Source of the DNA: Streptomyces canus
GTDB lineage: Bacteria; Actinomycetota; Actinomycetes; Streptomycetales; Streptomycetaceae
Length of the DNA stretch: 64,000 nucleotides
Direction: 5' to 3'
Assembly (NCBI RefSeq): GCF_030816965.1
Contig: NZ_JAUSYQ010000002.1
Span: 7,492,001-7,556,000 of the forward strand
A model generated the notes under the pieces. The model worked only from the letters and a program-made list of their open reading frames with translations. It was not told the origin of the DNA and did not search any database. Positions 40,971 through 48,507 of the stretch are shown in pieces. A program made the position numbers and the translations under genes. Every line of letters begins with the position of its first letter. The first letter of the stretch is position 1.

Positions 40971-41650
40971 CCAGAGTGTTGGTCATCGAAGACGAGCCGC
41001 AGATCGTGCGCGCCCTCGTGATCAACCTCAAGGCGCGCAAGTACGAGGTCGACGCGGCGCACGACGGCGCCACCGCGCTCCGGCTCGCCGCCACCCGCCA
41101 CCCCGACGTGGTCGTCCTCGACCTGGGCCTGCCCGACATGGACGGCGTCGAGGTGATCAAGGAGCTGCGCGGCTGGACCCGGGTGCCGATTCTCGTGCTG
41201 TCCGCCCGGCACTCCTCCGACGAGAAGGTCGGGGCGCTGGACGCGGGCGCCGACGACTACGTCACCAAGCCCTTCGGCATGGACGAGCTGCTGGCCCGCC
41301 TCCGGGCCGCCGTGCGCCGCGCGGAGCCCACCGGGGGCGGCGAGGAGGACGTCCTGGTGGAGACCGACGAGTTCACCGTCGACCTGGCCGCGAAGAAGGT
41401 CCGGAAGCACGGCCGAGACGTACGCCTCACTCCCACCGAGTGGCACCTGCTCGAGGTGCTGGTCCGCAACACCGGCCGGCTGGTCGGCCAGAAGCAGCTC
41501 CTGCAGGAGGTCTGGGGGCCGTCCTACGGGACGGAGGCGAACTACCTGCGGGTCTACATGGCCCAGCTGAGACGGAAGCTGGAGGCGGACCCCTCGCATC
41601 CCAAGCACTTCGTCACGGAGCCGGGTATGGGATATCGGTTCGAACGCTAG
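40967..41650 (+). CDS. kdpE: Response regulator KdpE
   Basis: A 227-residue OmpR-family regulator. The receiver has VLVIEDEPQI, phospho-Asp in VVVLDLGLPDMDG, and Lys in YVTKPFGMDE. The winged helix ends in MAQLRRKLEADPSHPKHFVTEPGMGYRF. Its ATG overlaps the kdpD TGA (ATGA). In the family it activates the high-affinity Kdp potassium ATPase. With no kdpFABC adjacent, its targets could be elsewhere or could include the potassium-related genes a few kb to the right. Confidence 0.93.
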   Translation: MTRVLVIEDEPQIVRALVINLKARKYEVDAAHDGATALRLAATRHPDVVVLDLGLPDMDGVEVIKELRGWTRVPILVLSARHSSDEKVGALDAGADDYVTKPFGMDELLARLRAAVRRAEPTGGGEEDVLVETDEFTVDLAAKKVRKHGRDVRLTPTEWHLLEVLVRNTGRLVGQKQLLQEVWGPSYGTEANYLRVYMAQLRRKLEADPSHPKHFVTEPGMGYRFER

Positions 41651-41683
41651 TACTGCGGGTAAAACGCTGTCGGCGCACCCCGG

Positions 41684-41689
41684 TAGGCT
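41684..41689 (+). promoter_or_regulatory. -10 element TAGGCT for a leaderless gene
   Basis: TAGGCT ends exactly 7 bp before the ATG of the OB-fold gene. The transcription start would therefore coincide with the start codon. There is no Shine-Dalgarno sequence. Confidence 0.6.
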
Positions 41690-41696
41690 TTCGGAT

Positions 41697-42095
41697 ATGA
41701 GTGCTGTTCCGCGTTCCGACAAGCCGGTGGGCCGGTTCCGGCGCATGCTCGACCGGCTCTCCTCGTCGCAGGAGGACCTGGAGTCCGAGGAGCTGCGGGA
41801 GGACGCCGAGACCGCCGGCTGCACTCGTATAGGCGACTGTCACGACCGCCAGATCGTGACCGTTACTGGTACCTTGCGCACGGTCACCCTGCGGCCGCGC
41901 GCGGGCGTCCCGGCCCTTGAAGCCGAGCTGTTCGACGGGTCCGCCGCCCTGGACGTGGTGTGGCTCGGCAGGCGCTCCATCGTCGGGATAGAGCCGGGGC
42001 GCAAGCTGATCGTGTCCGGGCGGATCTCGATGAGCCGGGGCCGCCGGGTGCTGTTCAATCCGAAATACGAACTCCGACCCGTGGGACGGGAGTAG
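41697..42095 (+). CDS. OB-fold nucleic-acid-binding domain protein
   Basis: A 132-residue protein with an acidic N-terminal helix and an OB-fold barrel: RQIVTVTGTLRTVTLRP, ALEAELFDGSAALDVVWLGRR and GIEPGRKLIVSGRISMSRGRRVLFNPKYEL. The fold is the one used by RecG/aspartyl-tRNA-synthetase-type nucleic acid binders. The precise ligand is unknown. It is the counterpart of Rv2694c. The DUF3159 gene begins four bases after its stop, so the pair is an operon. Confidence 0.9.
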   Translation: MSAVPRSDKPVGRFRRMLDRLSSSQEDLESEELREDAETAGCTRIGDCHDRQIVTVTGTLRTVTLRPRAGVPALEAELFDGSAALDVVWLGRRSIVGIEPGRKLIVSGRISMSRGRRVLFNPKYELRPVGRE

Positions 42096-42098
42096 CCG

Positions 42099-42863
42099 GT
42101 GACGTCTCTCGACAAGCCGACCGAAGACACTCAGGCCGATGACGCACGGGCGGTGACCGAGGCGGCCCTGTTCGAGGCGTTCGGCGGCGTCCGGGGCATG
42201 GTCGAGACGGTTCTGCCGGGCCTGCTCTTCGTCACGATCTTCACGATCAACAAGGATCTGCACCTGTCGGCGATCGCCGCGCTGGCGGTGTCGCTGCTGC
42301 TGGTCGTGGTCCGTCTGGTGATGCGCGACACCGTCAAGCACGCTTTCAGCGGTGTCTTCGGCGTCGCCTTCGGTGTCGTCTTCGCGATGATGACGGGCAA
42401 CGCCAAGAACTTCTATCTGCCGGGCATGCTGTACACGCTGGGCCTCGGCCTGGCGTACGTCATCACGACGCTCGCGGGCGTGCCGCTGATGGGGCTCATC
42501 CTCGGCCCGGTCTTCAAGGAGAACCTCTCCTGGCGGACCCGCAACCCGGGCCGCAAGAAGGCGTACTCCAAGGCCAGTTACGCCTGGGGCGCGATCCTGC
42601 TCGCCAAGTGCGCGATCCTCTTCCCGCTGTACTGGTGGGCCGACACCGCGCAGCTCGGCTGGGTCCTGGTCGCCCTCAAGATCCCGCCCTTCCTGCTGGC
42701 CGTCTGGCTGACCTGGGTCTTCCTCGCGAAGGCACCGGCTCCGATCGACGTGTTCGCGGAGATGGAGGCGGAGGAGAAGGCCGAGGAGGAGCGCAAGGCG
42801 GCGCAGGCCGCGGAGCGTGGGGACACGGAGGCCACGGCCGGGCGGCACCGGCGCGAGGCGTAG
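42099..42863 (+). CDS. DUF3159 integral membrane protein
   Basis: A 254-residue membrane protein with about six hydrophobic segments (for example GLLFVTIFTI, IAALAVSLLLVVVRLVM, VFGVAFGVVFAMMTG, LGLGLAYVITTLAGVPLMGL). It carries the family stretch LSWRTRNPGRKKAYSKASYAWG and a charged Glu/Lys/Ala C-terminal tail. The function is unknown. It is syntenic with Rv2693c beside the ceoBC genes in M. tuberculosis, which makes a link to ion homeostasis possible. GTG start directly after the OB-fold gene. Confidence 0.9.
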   Translation: MTSLDKPTEDTQADDARAVTEAALFEAFGGVRGMVETVLPGLLFVTIFTINKDLHLSAIAALAVSLLLVVVRLVMRDTVKHAFSGVFGVAFGVVFAMMTGNAKNFYLPGMLYTLGLGLAYVITTLAGVPLMGLILGPVFKENLSWRTRNPGRKKAYSKASYAWGAILLAKCAILFPLYWWADTAQLGWVLVALKIPPFLLAVWLTWVFLAKAPAPIDVFAEMEAEEKAEEERKAAQAAERGDTEATAGRHRREA

Positions 42864-42884
42864 TTCCCGGTACTTCCGTTACGG

Positions 42885-42924
42885 CGACGGAGGGCGCCCC
42901 GCGTGTGCGGGGCGCCCTCCGTCG
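42885..42924. terminator. Bidirectional terminator between DUF3159 gene and trkA pair
   Basis: An 18-bp perfect stem (CGACGGAGGGCGCCCCGC and its complement) with loop GTGT between convergent genes. It is the most stable hairpin in the window. Confidence 0.9.
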
Positions 42925-42942
42925 TCGTAACCCTCCAAGACC

Positions 42943-43620
42943 TCAGCCCGTCGCGTCCTCGCGGCGCACCGACAGCAGGTCCTCCAGTTGTTCCTCGCGG
43001 GCCTGGGCGGCCACGAAGAGGAGTTCGTCGCCCGCCTCCAGGGAGTCCTCCCGCGACGGGGTGAGGACGCGGGTGCCTCGGATGATGGTGACCAGGGAGG
43101 TGTCCTCGGGCCACTCGACGTCGCCGACCGTCGTGCCGGCCAGGGCCGACTCCTCCGGCAGGGTCAGCTCGACCAGGTTGGCGTCGCCGTGGCTGAAGCG
43201 GAGCAGGCGGACCAGGTCGCCGACGCTCACCGCCTCCTCGACCAGGGCGGACATCAGGCGCGGGGTGGAGACGGCGACGTCCACGCCCCAGGACTCGTTG
43301 AAGAGCCACTCGTTCTTCGGGTTGTTCACACGGGCGACGACCCGCGGGACGCCGTACTCCGTCTTCGCCAGCAGGGAGACGACCAGATTGACCTTGTCGT
43401 CGCCCGTCGCGGCGATCACCACGTTGCAGCGCTGGAGCGCGGCCTCGTCCAGGGAGGTGATCTCGCAGGCGTCGGCGAGCAGCCACTCCGCCTGCGGGAC
43501 GCGCTCGACCGAGATGGCGGTCGGCGCCTTGTCGACGAGAAGGACCTCGTGGCCGTTCTCCAGCAGTTCGCCCGCGATCGAGCGGCCGACCGCACCGGCA
43601 CCGGCAATGGCGACCCTCAT
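42943..43620 (-). CDS. TrkA-type potassium uptake regulatory protein (CeoC-like)
   Basis: A 225-residue RCK protein: N-terminal Rossmann fold with GAGAVGRSIA and the acidic strand end VLLVDKAP, and a C-terminal TrkA_C domain (VELTLPEESALAGTTVGDV ... LLFVAAQAREEQL). RCK proteins bind NAD(H)/ATP, and their TrkA_C domain can bind c-di-AMP, gating potassium transporters. Its ATG overlaps the stop of the upstream RCK gene (ATGA). It is paired with that gene as ceoB/ceoC are in M. tuberculosis (Rv2691/Rv2692). Confidence 0.9.
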   Translation of the reverse strand: MRVAIAGAGAVGRSIAGELLENGHEVLLVDKAPTAISVERVPQAEWLLADACEITSLDEAALQRCNVVIAATGDDKVNLVVSLLAKTEYGVPRVVARVNNPKNEWLFNESWGVDVAVSTPRLMSALVEEAVSVGDLVRLLRFSHGDANLVELTLPEESALAGTTVGDVEWPEDTSLVTIIRGTRVLTPSREDSLEAGDELLFVAAQAREEQLEDLLSVRREDATG

Positions 43621-44291
43621 CAGTGACCGCTCTCCTCTTCGGGGCCCTCGGCGAAGGACGCCTCGACCTTCTCGATGTCGTCCGTGCGCATCATCACGTG
43701 CACCAGGTCGCCCTCCTGCAGCACCGTCTGCGAGGTGGGCAGGATCGCCTCGCCGAGGCGGGTCAGGAACGCCACGCGGACGCCCGTCTCCTCCTGCATC
43801 TTGCTGATCTTGTGGCCGACCCAGGCGGTCGAGGCGTGCACCTCGGCCAGCTGGACCCCGCCGGTGGGATCACGCCACAGCGGCTCCGCGCCGGACGGCA
43901 GCAGCCGACGCAGCATCTGGTCGGCGGTCCAGCGGACCGTGGCCACCGTCGGGATACCCAGGCGCTGGTAGACCTCGGCGCGCCGGGGGTCGTAGATCCG
44001 GGCCGCGACGTTCTCGATGCCGAACATCTCGCGGGCCACGCGCGCGGCGATGATGTTGGAGTTGTCGCCGCTGGAGACCGCGGCGAAGGCGCCGGCTTCC
44101 TCGATGCCCGCCTCGCGCAGGGTGTCCTGATCGAAGCCGACCCCGGTGACACGGCGACCGCCGAAACCGGAGCCCAGTCGTCGGAAGGCGGTGGGGTCCT
44201 GGTCGATCACGGCGACCGTGTGCCCCTGTTGCTCCAGGGTCTGGGCGAGAGCGGAACCCACTCTTCCGCAGCCCATGATGACGATGTGCAC
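43620..44291 (-). CDS. TrkA-type potassium uptake regulatory protein (CeoB-like)
   Basis: A 223-residue RCK protein with MGCGRVGSALAQTL (nucleotide-binding Gly-rich loop), VAVIDQDPTAFRRL, the VSSGDNSNIIAARVAREMFG helix and a TrkA_C domain at the end (AILPTSQTVLQEGDLVHVMM). With its overlapping partner it probably forms a heteromeric regulatory ring controlling a potassium permease. The nearest permease candidate is the divergent KimA-like gene at 44673. A 31-codon membrane peptide gene lies upstream in the same direction. Confidence 0.9.
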   Translation of the reverse strand: MHIVIMGCGRVGSALAQTLEQQGHTVAVIDQDPTAFRRLGSGFGGRRVTGVGFDQDTLREAGIEEAGAFAAVSSGDNSNIIAARVAREMFGIENVAARIYDPRRAEVYQRLGIPTVATVRWTADQMLRRLLPSGAEPLWRDPTGGVQLAEVHASTAWVGHKISKMQEETGVRVAFLTRLGEAILPTSQTVLQEGDLVHVMMRTDDIEKVEASFAEGPEEESGH

Positions 44292-44415
44292 GACCGTCCT
44301 TCCGGTGTCAATAAGTACTGCTCAGCCACATCAGGGTCTCAGACCGACGCCCAAGCTACACACGGGCGGTAGGACGACGGCACCCCTGTGCACGGTTGCC
44401 CCGACTCCGTGTCGG

Positions 44416-44511
44416 TCAGCGGCGGCTGATGCTGCGGACGCTTGCGAGCGTCAGGATGCCGAGGCCGACGAGGGTGGCCGCGGCGCCGATCAGCTCTGCG
44501 GTCGTGTGCAT
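44416..44511 (-). CDS. 31-residue single-span membrane peptide
   Basis: A 31-residue open frame: MHTTAELIGAAATLVGLGIL then TLASVRSISRR. It is one transmembrane helix with a basic C-terminal end, and the start has GGAGG four bases before ATG. It lies 124 bp upstream of the two RCK genes on the same strand and is divergent from the KimA-like permease. Tiny single-span subunits such as KdpF (about 29 residues) are known in potassium transport. By position and shape this could be an accessory subunit, but there is no sequence proof. Single-span toxins or unrelated micropeptides are alternatives. Confidence 0.6.
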   Translation of the reverse strand: MHTTAELIGAAATLVGLGILTLASVRSISRR

Positions 44512-44672
44512 GGAACCTCCGGGGACAGTGCGGGGCGGGGTTTTGTCATATAGGCATGTCGCTTCGCTCACCTGCGGAATCCGTAGCCGGAGCGTGTCCG
44601 GATTTCACCCGGAGAGCAGATGCGGGGTGCCGGGTGGTTGTTCGCCCGTTCGAACGCTTACGCTTCTCTGTT

Positions 44673-46721
44673 GTGTCCAAACTGACCGACGTGCCCAAGC
44701 GGATCCTGATCGGGCGCGCACTGCGCAGTGATCGGCTCGGCGAAACGCTCCTGCCGAAGCGCATCGCCCTCCCTGTCTTCGCCTCCGACCCGCTGTCCTC
44801 CGTGGCGTACGCGCCCGGCGAGGTGCTGCTGGTCCTGTCCATCGCGGGCGTGTCGGCCTACCACTTCAGCCCCTGGATCGCGCTCGCGGTCGTCGTGCTG
44901 ATGTTCACGGTGGTCGCCTCCTACCGGCAGAACGTGCACGCGTACCCGAGCGGCGGCGGCGACTACGAGGTGGCCAACACCAACCTCGGCCCCAAGGCCG
45001 GCCTCACGGTCGCCAGCGCCCTGCTCGTCGACTACGTCCTCACGGTCGCCGTCTCCATCGCCTCCGGCATCGAGAACCTCGGCTCCGCGATCCCGTTCGT
45101 CGTCGAGCACAAGGTCTTCTGCGCGATCGCCGTGATCATCCTGCTCACGCTGATGAACCTGCGCGGCATGAAGGAGTCCGGGTCGCTGTTCGCGATTCCG
45201 ACGTATGTCTTCGTCACGGGCGTCTTCATCATGATCGCGTGGGGTGCGTTCCGCGGGCTGGTTCTCGGCGACACCATGCGGGCACCGACGGCGGACTACC
45301 ACATCAAGGCCGAGCACCAGGGCCTGGCCGGATTCGCCCTTGTCTTCCTGTTGCTGCGCGCCTTCTCCTCCGGCTGCGCCGCGCTCACCGGCGTCGAGGC
45401 CATCTCCAACGGCGTGCCGGCCTTCCGCAAGCCCAAGTCGAAGAACGCGGCGACCACGCTCGCGATGATGGGCCTGCTGGCCGTCACCATGTTCTGCGGG
45501 ATCATCGTGCTGGCCATGGTGACCAAGGTCCGCATGGCGGAGAACCCGGCCGTCGACCTGATCCACAACGGTGTCGCCCTCGGCTCCGGCTATGTGCAGA
45601 ACCCGGTGATCTCCCAGGTCGCCGAGGCCGTCTTCGGCAAGGGCAGCTTCCTGTTCATCGTGCTGGCCGCGGCCACCGCGCTGGTGCTGTTCCTCGCCGC
45701 GAACACCGCCTACAACGGCTTCCCGCTGCTCGGCTCGATCCTCGCCCAGGACCGCTACCTCCCGCGTCAGCTGCACACCCGCGGCGACCGCCTCGCCTTC
45801 TCCAACGGCATCGTGCTGCTGGCCGGCGCGGCCGGACTCCTGGTGTGGATCTACGGCGCCGACTCGACCCGGCTGATCCAGCTCTACATCGTCGGCGTGT
45901 TCGTGTCCTTCACGCTCAGCCAGACCGGCATGGTCCGGCACTGGAACCGCCACCTGGCGACCGAGAAGGACGCCGCGACGCGCAGCCACATGATCCGCTC
46001 CCGCGCGATCAACGCCTTCGGCGCCTTCTTCACCGGGCTCGTCCTGGTCGTCGTCCTGGTCACCAAGTTCACCCACGGTGCCTGGGTGGCGCTGCTCGGG
46101 ATGTGCATCTTCTACGCGACGATGACGGCGATCCGGAAGCACTACGACCGCGTCTCCGAGGAACTCGCGGCGCCCGAGGGCCCGAGCGAAGACAGCCTGC
46201 GGCCGTCCCGCGTCCACTCCGTCGTTCTGATCTCCAAGATCCACCGCCCGGCGCTGCGGGCGCTGGCGTACGCCAAGCTGATGCGCTCGGACTCGTTGGA
46301 GGCGTTGAGCGTCAACGTCGACCCGGCCGAGACCAAGGCACTGCGCGCCGAGTGGGAACGGCGTGGGATCGACGTACCGCTGAAGGTCCTGGACTCGCCG
46401 TACCGCGAGATCACGCGACCGATCATCGACTACGTGAAGGGGCTGCGGAAGGAGTCGCCGCGTGACGCGGTGTCCGTGATCATCCCCGAGTACGTGGTCG
46501 GCCATTGGTACGAGCATCTGCTGCACAACCAGAGCGCGCTCCGGCTCAAGGGCCGGCTGCTGTTCACGCCGGGGGTCATGGTGACCTCGGTGCCCTATCA
46601 GCTCCAGTCCTCGGAGGCGGCGAAGAACCGTGCTCGCAGGCGCCAGGAGTGGAACGCGCCCGGCGCGGTGCGGCGCGGTCCGGCCGAGCAGCGGGCGAAG
46701 GAGACGCCGGCGCCGAAGTAG
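44673..46721 (+). CDS. APC-superfamily permease resembling KimA potassium importer
   Basis: A 682-residue permease with about 12 membrane segments followed by a soluble C-terminal domain (about residues 490-682). The N-terminal half closely follows the Bacillus KimA (YdaO) pattern: FASDPLSSVAYAPGEVLLVL, SYRQNVHAYPSGGGDYEVA, NLGPKAGL, SALLVDYVLTVAVSIASG and LMNLRGMKESG. KimA is a proton-coupled potassium importer inhibited by c-di-AMP. The flanking RCK genes support potassium as substrate, although database names usually say amino acid permease. GTG 44673 follows TACGCT by 8 bp (leaderless). It is syntenic with Rv2690c. Confidence 0.88.
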   Translation: MSKLTDVPKRILIGRALRSDRLGETLLPKRIALPVFASDPLSSVAYAPGEVLLVLSIAGVSAYHFSPWIALAVVVLMFTVVASYRQNVHAYPSGGGDYEVANTNLGPKAGLTVASALLVDYVLTVAVSIASGIENLGSAIPFVVEHKVFCAIAVIILLTLMNLRGMKESGSLFAIPTYVFVTGVFIMIAWGAFRGLVLGDTMRAPTADYHIKAEHQGLAGFALVFLLLRAFSSGCAALTGVEAISNGVPAFRKPKSKNAATTLAMMGLLAVTMFCGIIVLAMVTKVRMAENPAVDLIHNGVALGSGYVQNPVISQVAEAVFGKGSFLFIVLAAATALVLFLAANTAYNGFPLLGSILAQDRYLPRQLHTRGDRLAFSNGIVLLAGAAGLLVWIYGADSTRLIQLYIVGVFVSFTLSQTGMVRHWNRHLATEKDAATRSHMIRSRAINAFGAFFTGLVLVVVLVTKFTHGAWVALLGMCIFYATMTAIRKHYDRVSEELAAPEGPSEDSLRPSRVHSVVLISKIHRPALRALAYAKLMRSDSLEALSVNVDPAETKALRAEWERRGIDVPLKVLDSPYREITRPIIDYVKGLRKESPRDAVSVIIPEYVVGHWYEHLLHNQSALRLKGRLLFTPGVMVTSVPYQLQSSEAAKNRARRRQEWNAPGAVRRGPAEQRAKETPAPK

Positions 46722-46759
46722 ACTGGATGGCTGTCGTCTCGGCCGCCCTGCTTTTGTGT

Positions 46760-46778
46760 CCGGCCGTTTCGTGGCCGG
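46760..46778 (+). terminator. Weak hairpin between permease and methyltransferase genes
   Basis: CCGGCC / GGCCGG with a 7-nt loop, in a 99-bp gap, followed at a distance by a C/T-rich run. It may attenuate rather than end transcription. Confidence 0.35.
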
Positions 46779-46820
46779 CCGCGTCCCCCTTTCCCCTTGA
46801 CGTTGTGGAGTCACCCCGCC

Positions 46821-48149
46821 ATGCAGGCAGAACCGAAGAAATCGCTGGTGGGGCTGGAGTTCGAAGTCGAGGTCGGCCCCGTCGCACACGGCGGGCACTG
46901 CATCGCCCGCACGGAGGACGGCCAGGTGCTGTTCGTCCGGCACACGCTGCCCGGTGAGCGGGTCGTGGCCCGGGTGACGGAGGGCGAGGAGGGAGCGCGT
47001 TTCATGCGCGCGGACGCGGTTTCGGTTCTGGAGCCGTCCAAGGACCGCATCGAGGCGCCCTGCCCCTACGCCGGTCCCGGCCGCTGCGGCGGCTGCGACT
47101 GGCAGCACGCCAAGCCCGGTGCCCAGCGGCGTCTCAAGGGCGAGGTCGTCGCCGAGCAGCTGAAGCGGCTCGCGGGCCTCACCCCCGAGGAGGCAGGCTG
47201 GGACGGCACGGTGATGCCGGCCGAGGGCGACAAGCTGCCGGCGGGCGAGGTGCCTGCCTGGCGCACCCGCGTGCAGTACGCCGTGGATGCCGACGGCAAC
47301 GCCGGGCTGCGCCGCCACCGTTCGCACGAGGTGGAGCCGATCGAGCACTGCATGATCGCCGCGCCGGGTGTGAGCGAGCTGGGCATCGAGGAGCGCGACT
47401 GGTCCGGGATGGCGTCCGTGGAGGCGATCGCGGCGACCGGCTCCCAGGACCGCATGGTCATCCTGGAGCCCCGGCCGGGCGCCCGACTGCCCCTCGTGGA
47501 GCTCGACAAGCCTGTCTCCGTGATGCGCGTCGAGGAGAAGGACGGCGGCATCCACCGCGTGCACGGCCGCGCCTTCGTGCGCGAGCGGGCCGACGGCCGC
47601 ACCCACCGGGTGGGCAGCGGCGGCTTCTGGCAGGTCCACCCGCAGGCGGCCGACACGCTGGTGAAGGCGGTCATGCAGGGCCTGCTGCCGCGCAAGGGCG
47701 AGATGGCGCTCGACCTGTACTGCGGTGTGGGGCTGTTCGCGGGGGCGCTGGCCGACCGCCTCGGCGACAAGGGCGCGGTCCTCGGCATCGAGTCGGGCAA
47801 GCGCGCGGTCGAGGACGCCCGGCACAACCTCGCCGCCTTCGACCGGGTGCGGATCGAGCAGGGCAAGGTGGAGGCCGTGCTGCCGCGCACCGGGATCACG
47901 GAGGTCGACCTGATCGTGCTGGACCCGCCGCGGGCCGGGGCGGGGCGCAAGACGGTGGAGCACCTGTCGTCCCTGGGCGCGCGGCGCATCGCGTACGTCG
48001 CCTGCGATCCGGCCGCGCTGGCGCGGGACTTGGGGTACTTCCGGGACGGGGGCTACCGGGTGCGGATGCTGCGGGTGTTCGACCTCTTTCCGATGACGCA
48101 TCATGTGGAGTGCGTGGCGGTGTTGGAGCCTGTGACGAAGGGGGCCTGA
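46821..48149 (+). CDS. Class I SAM-dependent RNA methyltransferase, TrmA/RlmCD type
   Basis: A 442-residue uracil-C5 RNA methyltransferase. An N-terminal TRAM-like beta domain (residues about 5-65) is followed by the Fe-S-type cysteines CPYAGPGRCGGCDW and an RVQYAVDADG insert. The Rossmann SAM site is LDLYCGVGLFAGALA, then LDPPRAGAG, and the nucleophilic cysteine sits in YVACDPAALARDL. Members make m5U in tRNA or 23S rRNA; which RNA is modified cannot be told here. It is the counterpart of Rv2689c and is the last gene of the conserved backbone. To its right the gene order becomes accessory. Confidence 0.9.
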   Translation: MQAEPKKSLVGLEFEVEVGPVAHGGHCIARTEDGQVLFVRHTLPGERVVARVTEGEEGARFMRADAVSVLEPSKDRIEAPCPYAGPGRCGGCDWQHAKPGAQRRLKGEVVAEQLKRLAGLTPEEAGWDGTVMPAEGDKLPAGEVPAWRTRVQYAVDADGNAGLRRHRSHEVEPIEHCMIAAPGVSELGIEERDWSGMASVEAIAATGSQDRMVILEPRPGARLPLVELDKPVSVMRVEEKDGGIHRVHGRAFVRERADGRTHRVGSGGFWQVHPQAADTLVKAVMQGLLPRKGEMALDLYCGVGLFAGALADRLGDKGAVLGIESGKRAVEDARHNLAAFDRVRIEQGKVEAVLPRTGITEVDLIVLDPPRAGAGRKTVEHLSSLGARRIAYVACDPAALARDLGYFRDGGYRVRMLRVFDLFPMTHHVECVAVLEPVTKGA

Positions 48150-48185
48150 CCTGCACGCCCTCATGTTCTGACGGGTCGTCGGGAC

Positions 48186-48347
48186 GCCGCCGCGAGCACG
48201 CTGGTCATGCGCTTCGCCGGTTCCGCGCCGGGCAGTTCGGCGGCCAACGTGGGGGTCACCATCGGCTCCGGAGTGGCGGGCATCGCCCTGGCCTCATCAC
48301 TGGGTCGGGCAGGGCCGCCGCTGGTGGGCACGGTGGCTGTTGCCTGA
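48186..48347 (+). pseudogene. C-terminal remnant of an MFS transporter
   Basis: The frame around ATG 48207 encodes LVMRFAGSAPGSSAANVGVT then IGSGVAGIALASSLG and AGPPLVGTVAVA before a TGA. It closely parallels the C-terminal part of the intact MFS transporter at 51950-53200 (LAMRFAGDAP...TGIAAGSLIAGTALDSSLG...GPPLVGTV). No start, ribosome-binding site or upstream domains remain. It marks the junction between the conserved backbone and the redox gene cluster and suggests a deletion or rearrangement there. Confidence 0.7.
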
Positions 48348-48507
48348 AGGCACAGCGGAGGAGCGCATCCGTCTTCCGTTGGGCGGTGCCGCCGGCACGG
48401 TGCTCGCCGATCGGCCTTGCTCCCCGTGCGCGCGCAGCCCAGGACTCCAGGCCACCAGCAGACGCGTCGGCCGTACCTGCGGCGCCGGGAACGGCGGTCC
48501 GTCGTGG

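Noticed and set aside
44512..44672. A c-di-AMP riboswitch before the KimA-like permease
   Set aside because: The conserved ydaO blocks found at 12511-12653 are absent here, and the gene appears leaderless.
44658..48164. A leftward open frame of about 1170 codons
   Set aside because: It spans two well supported rightward genes (permease and RNA methyltransferase) on the opposite strand.
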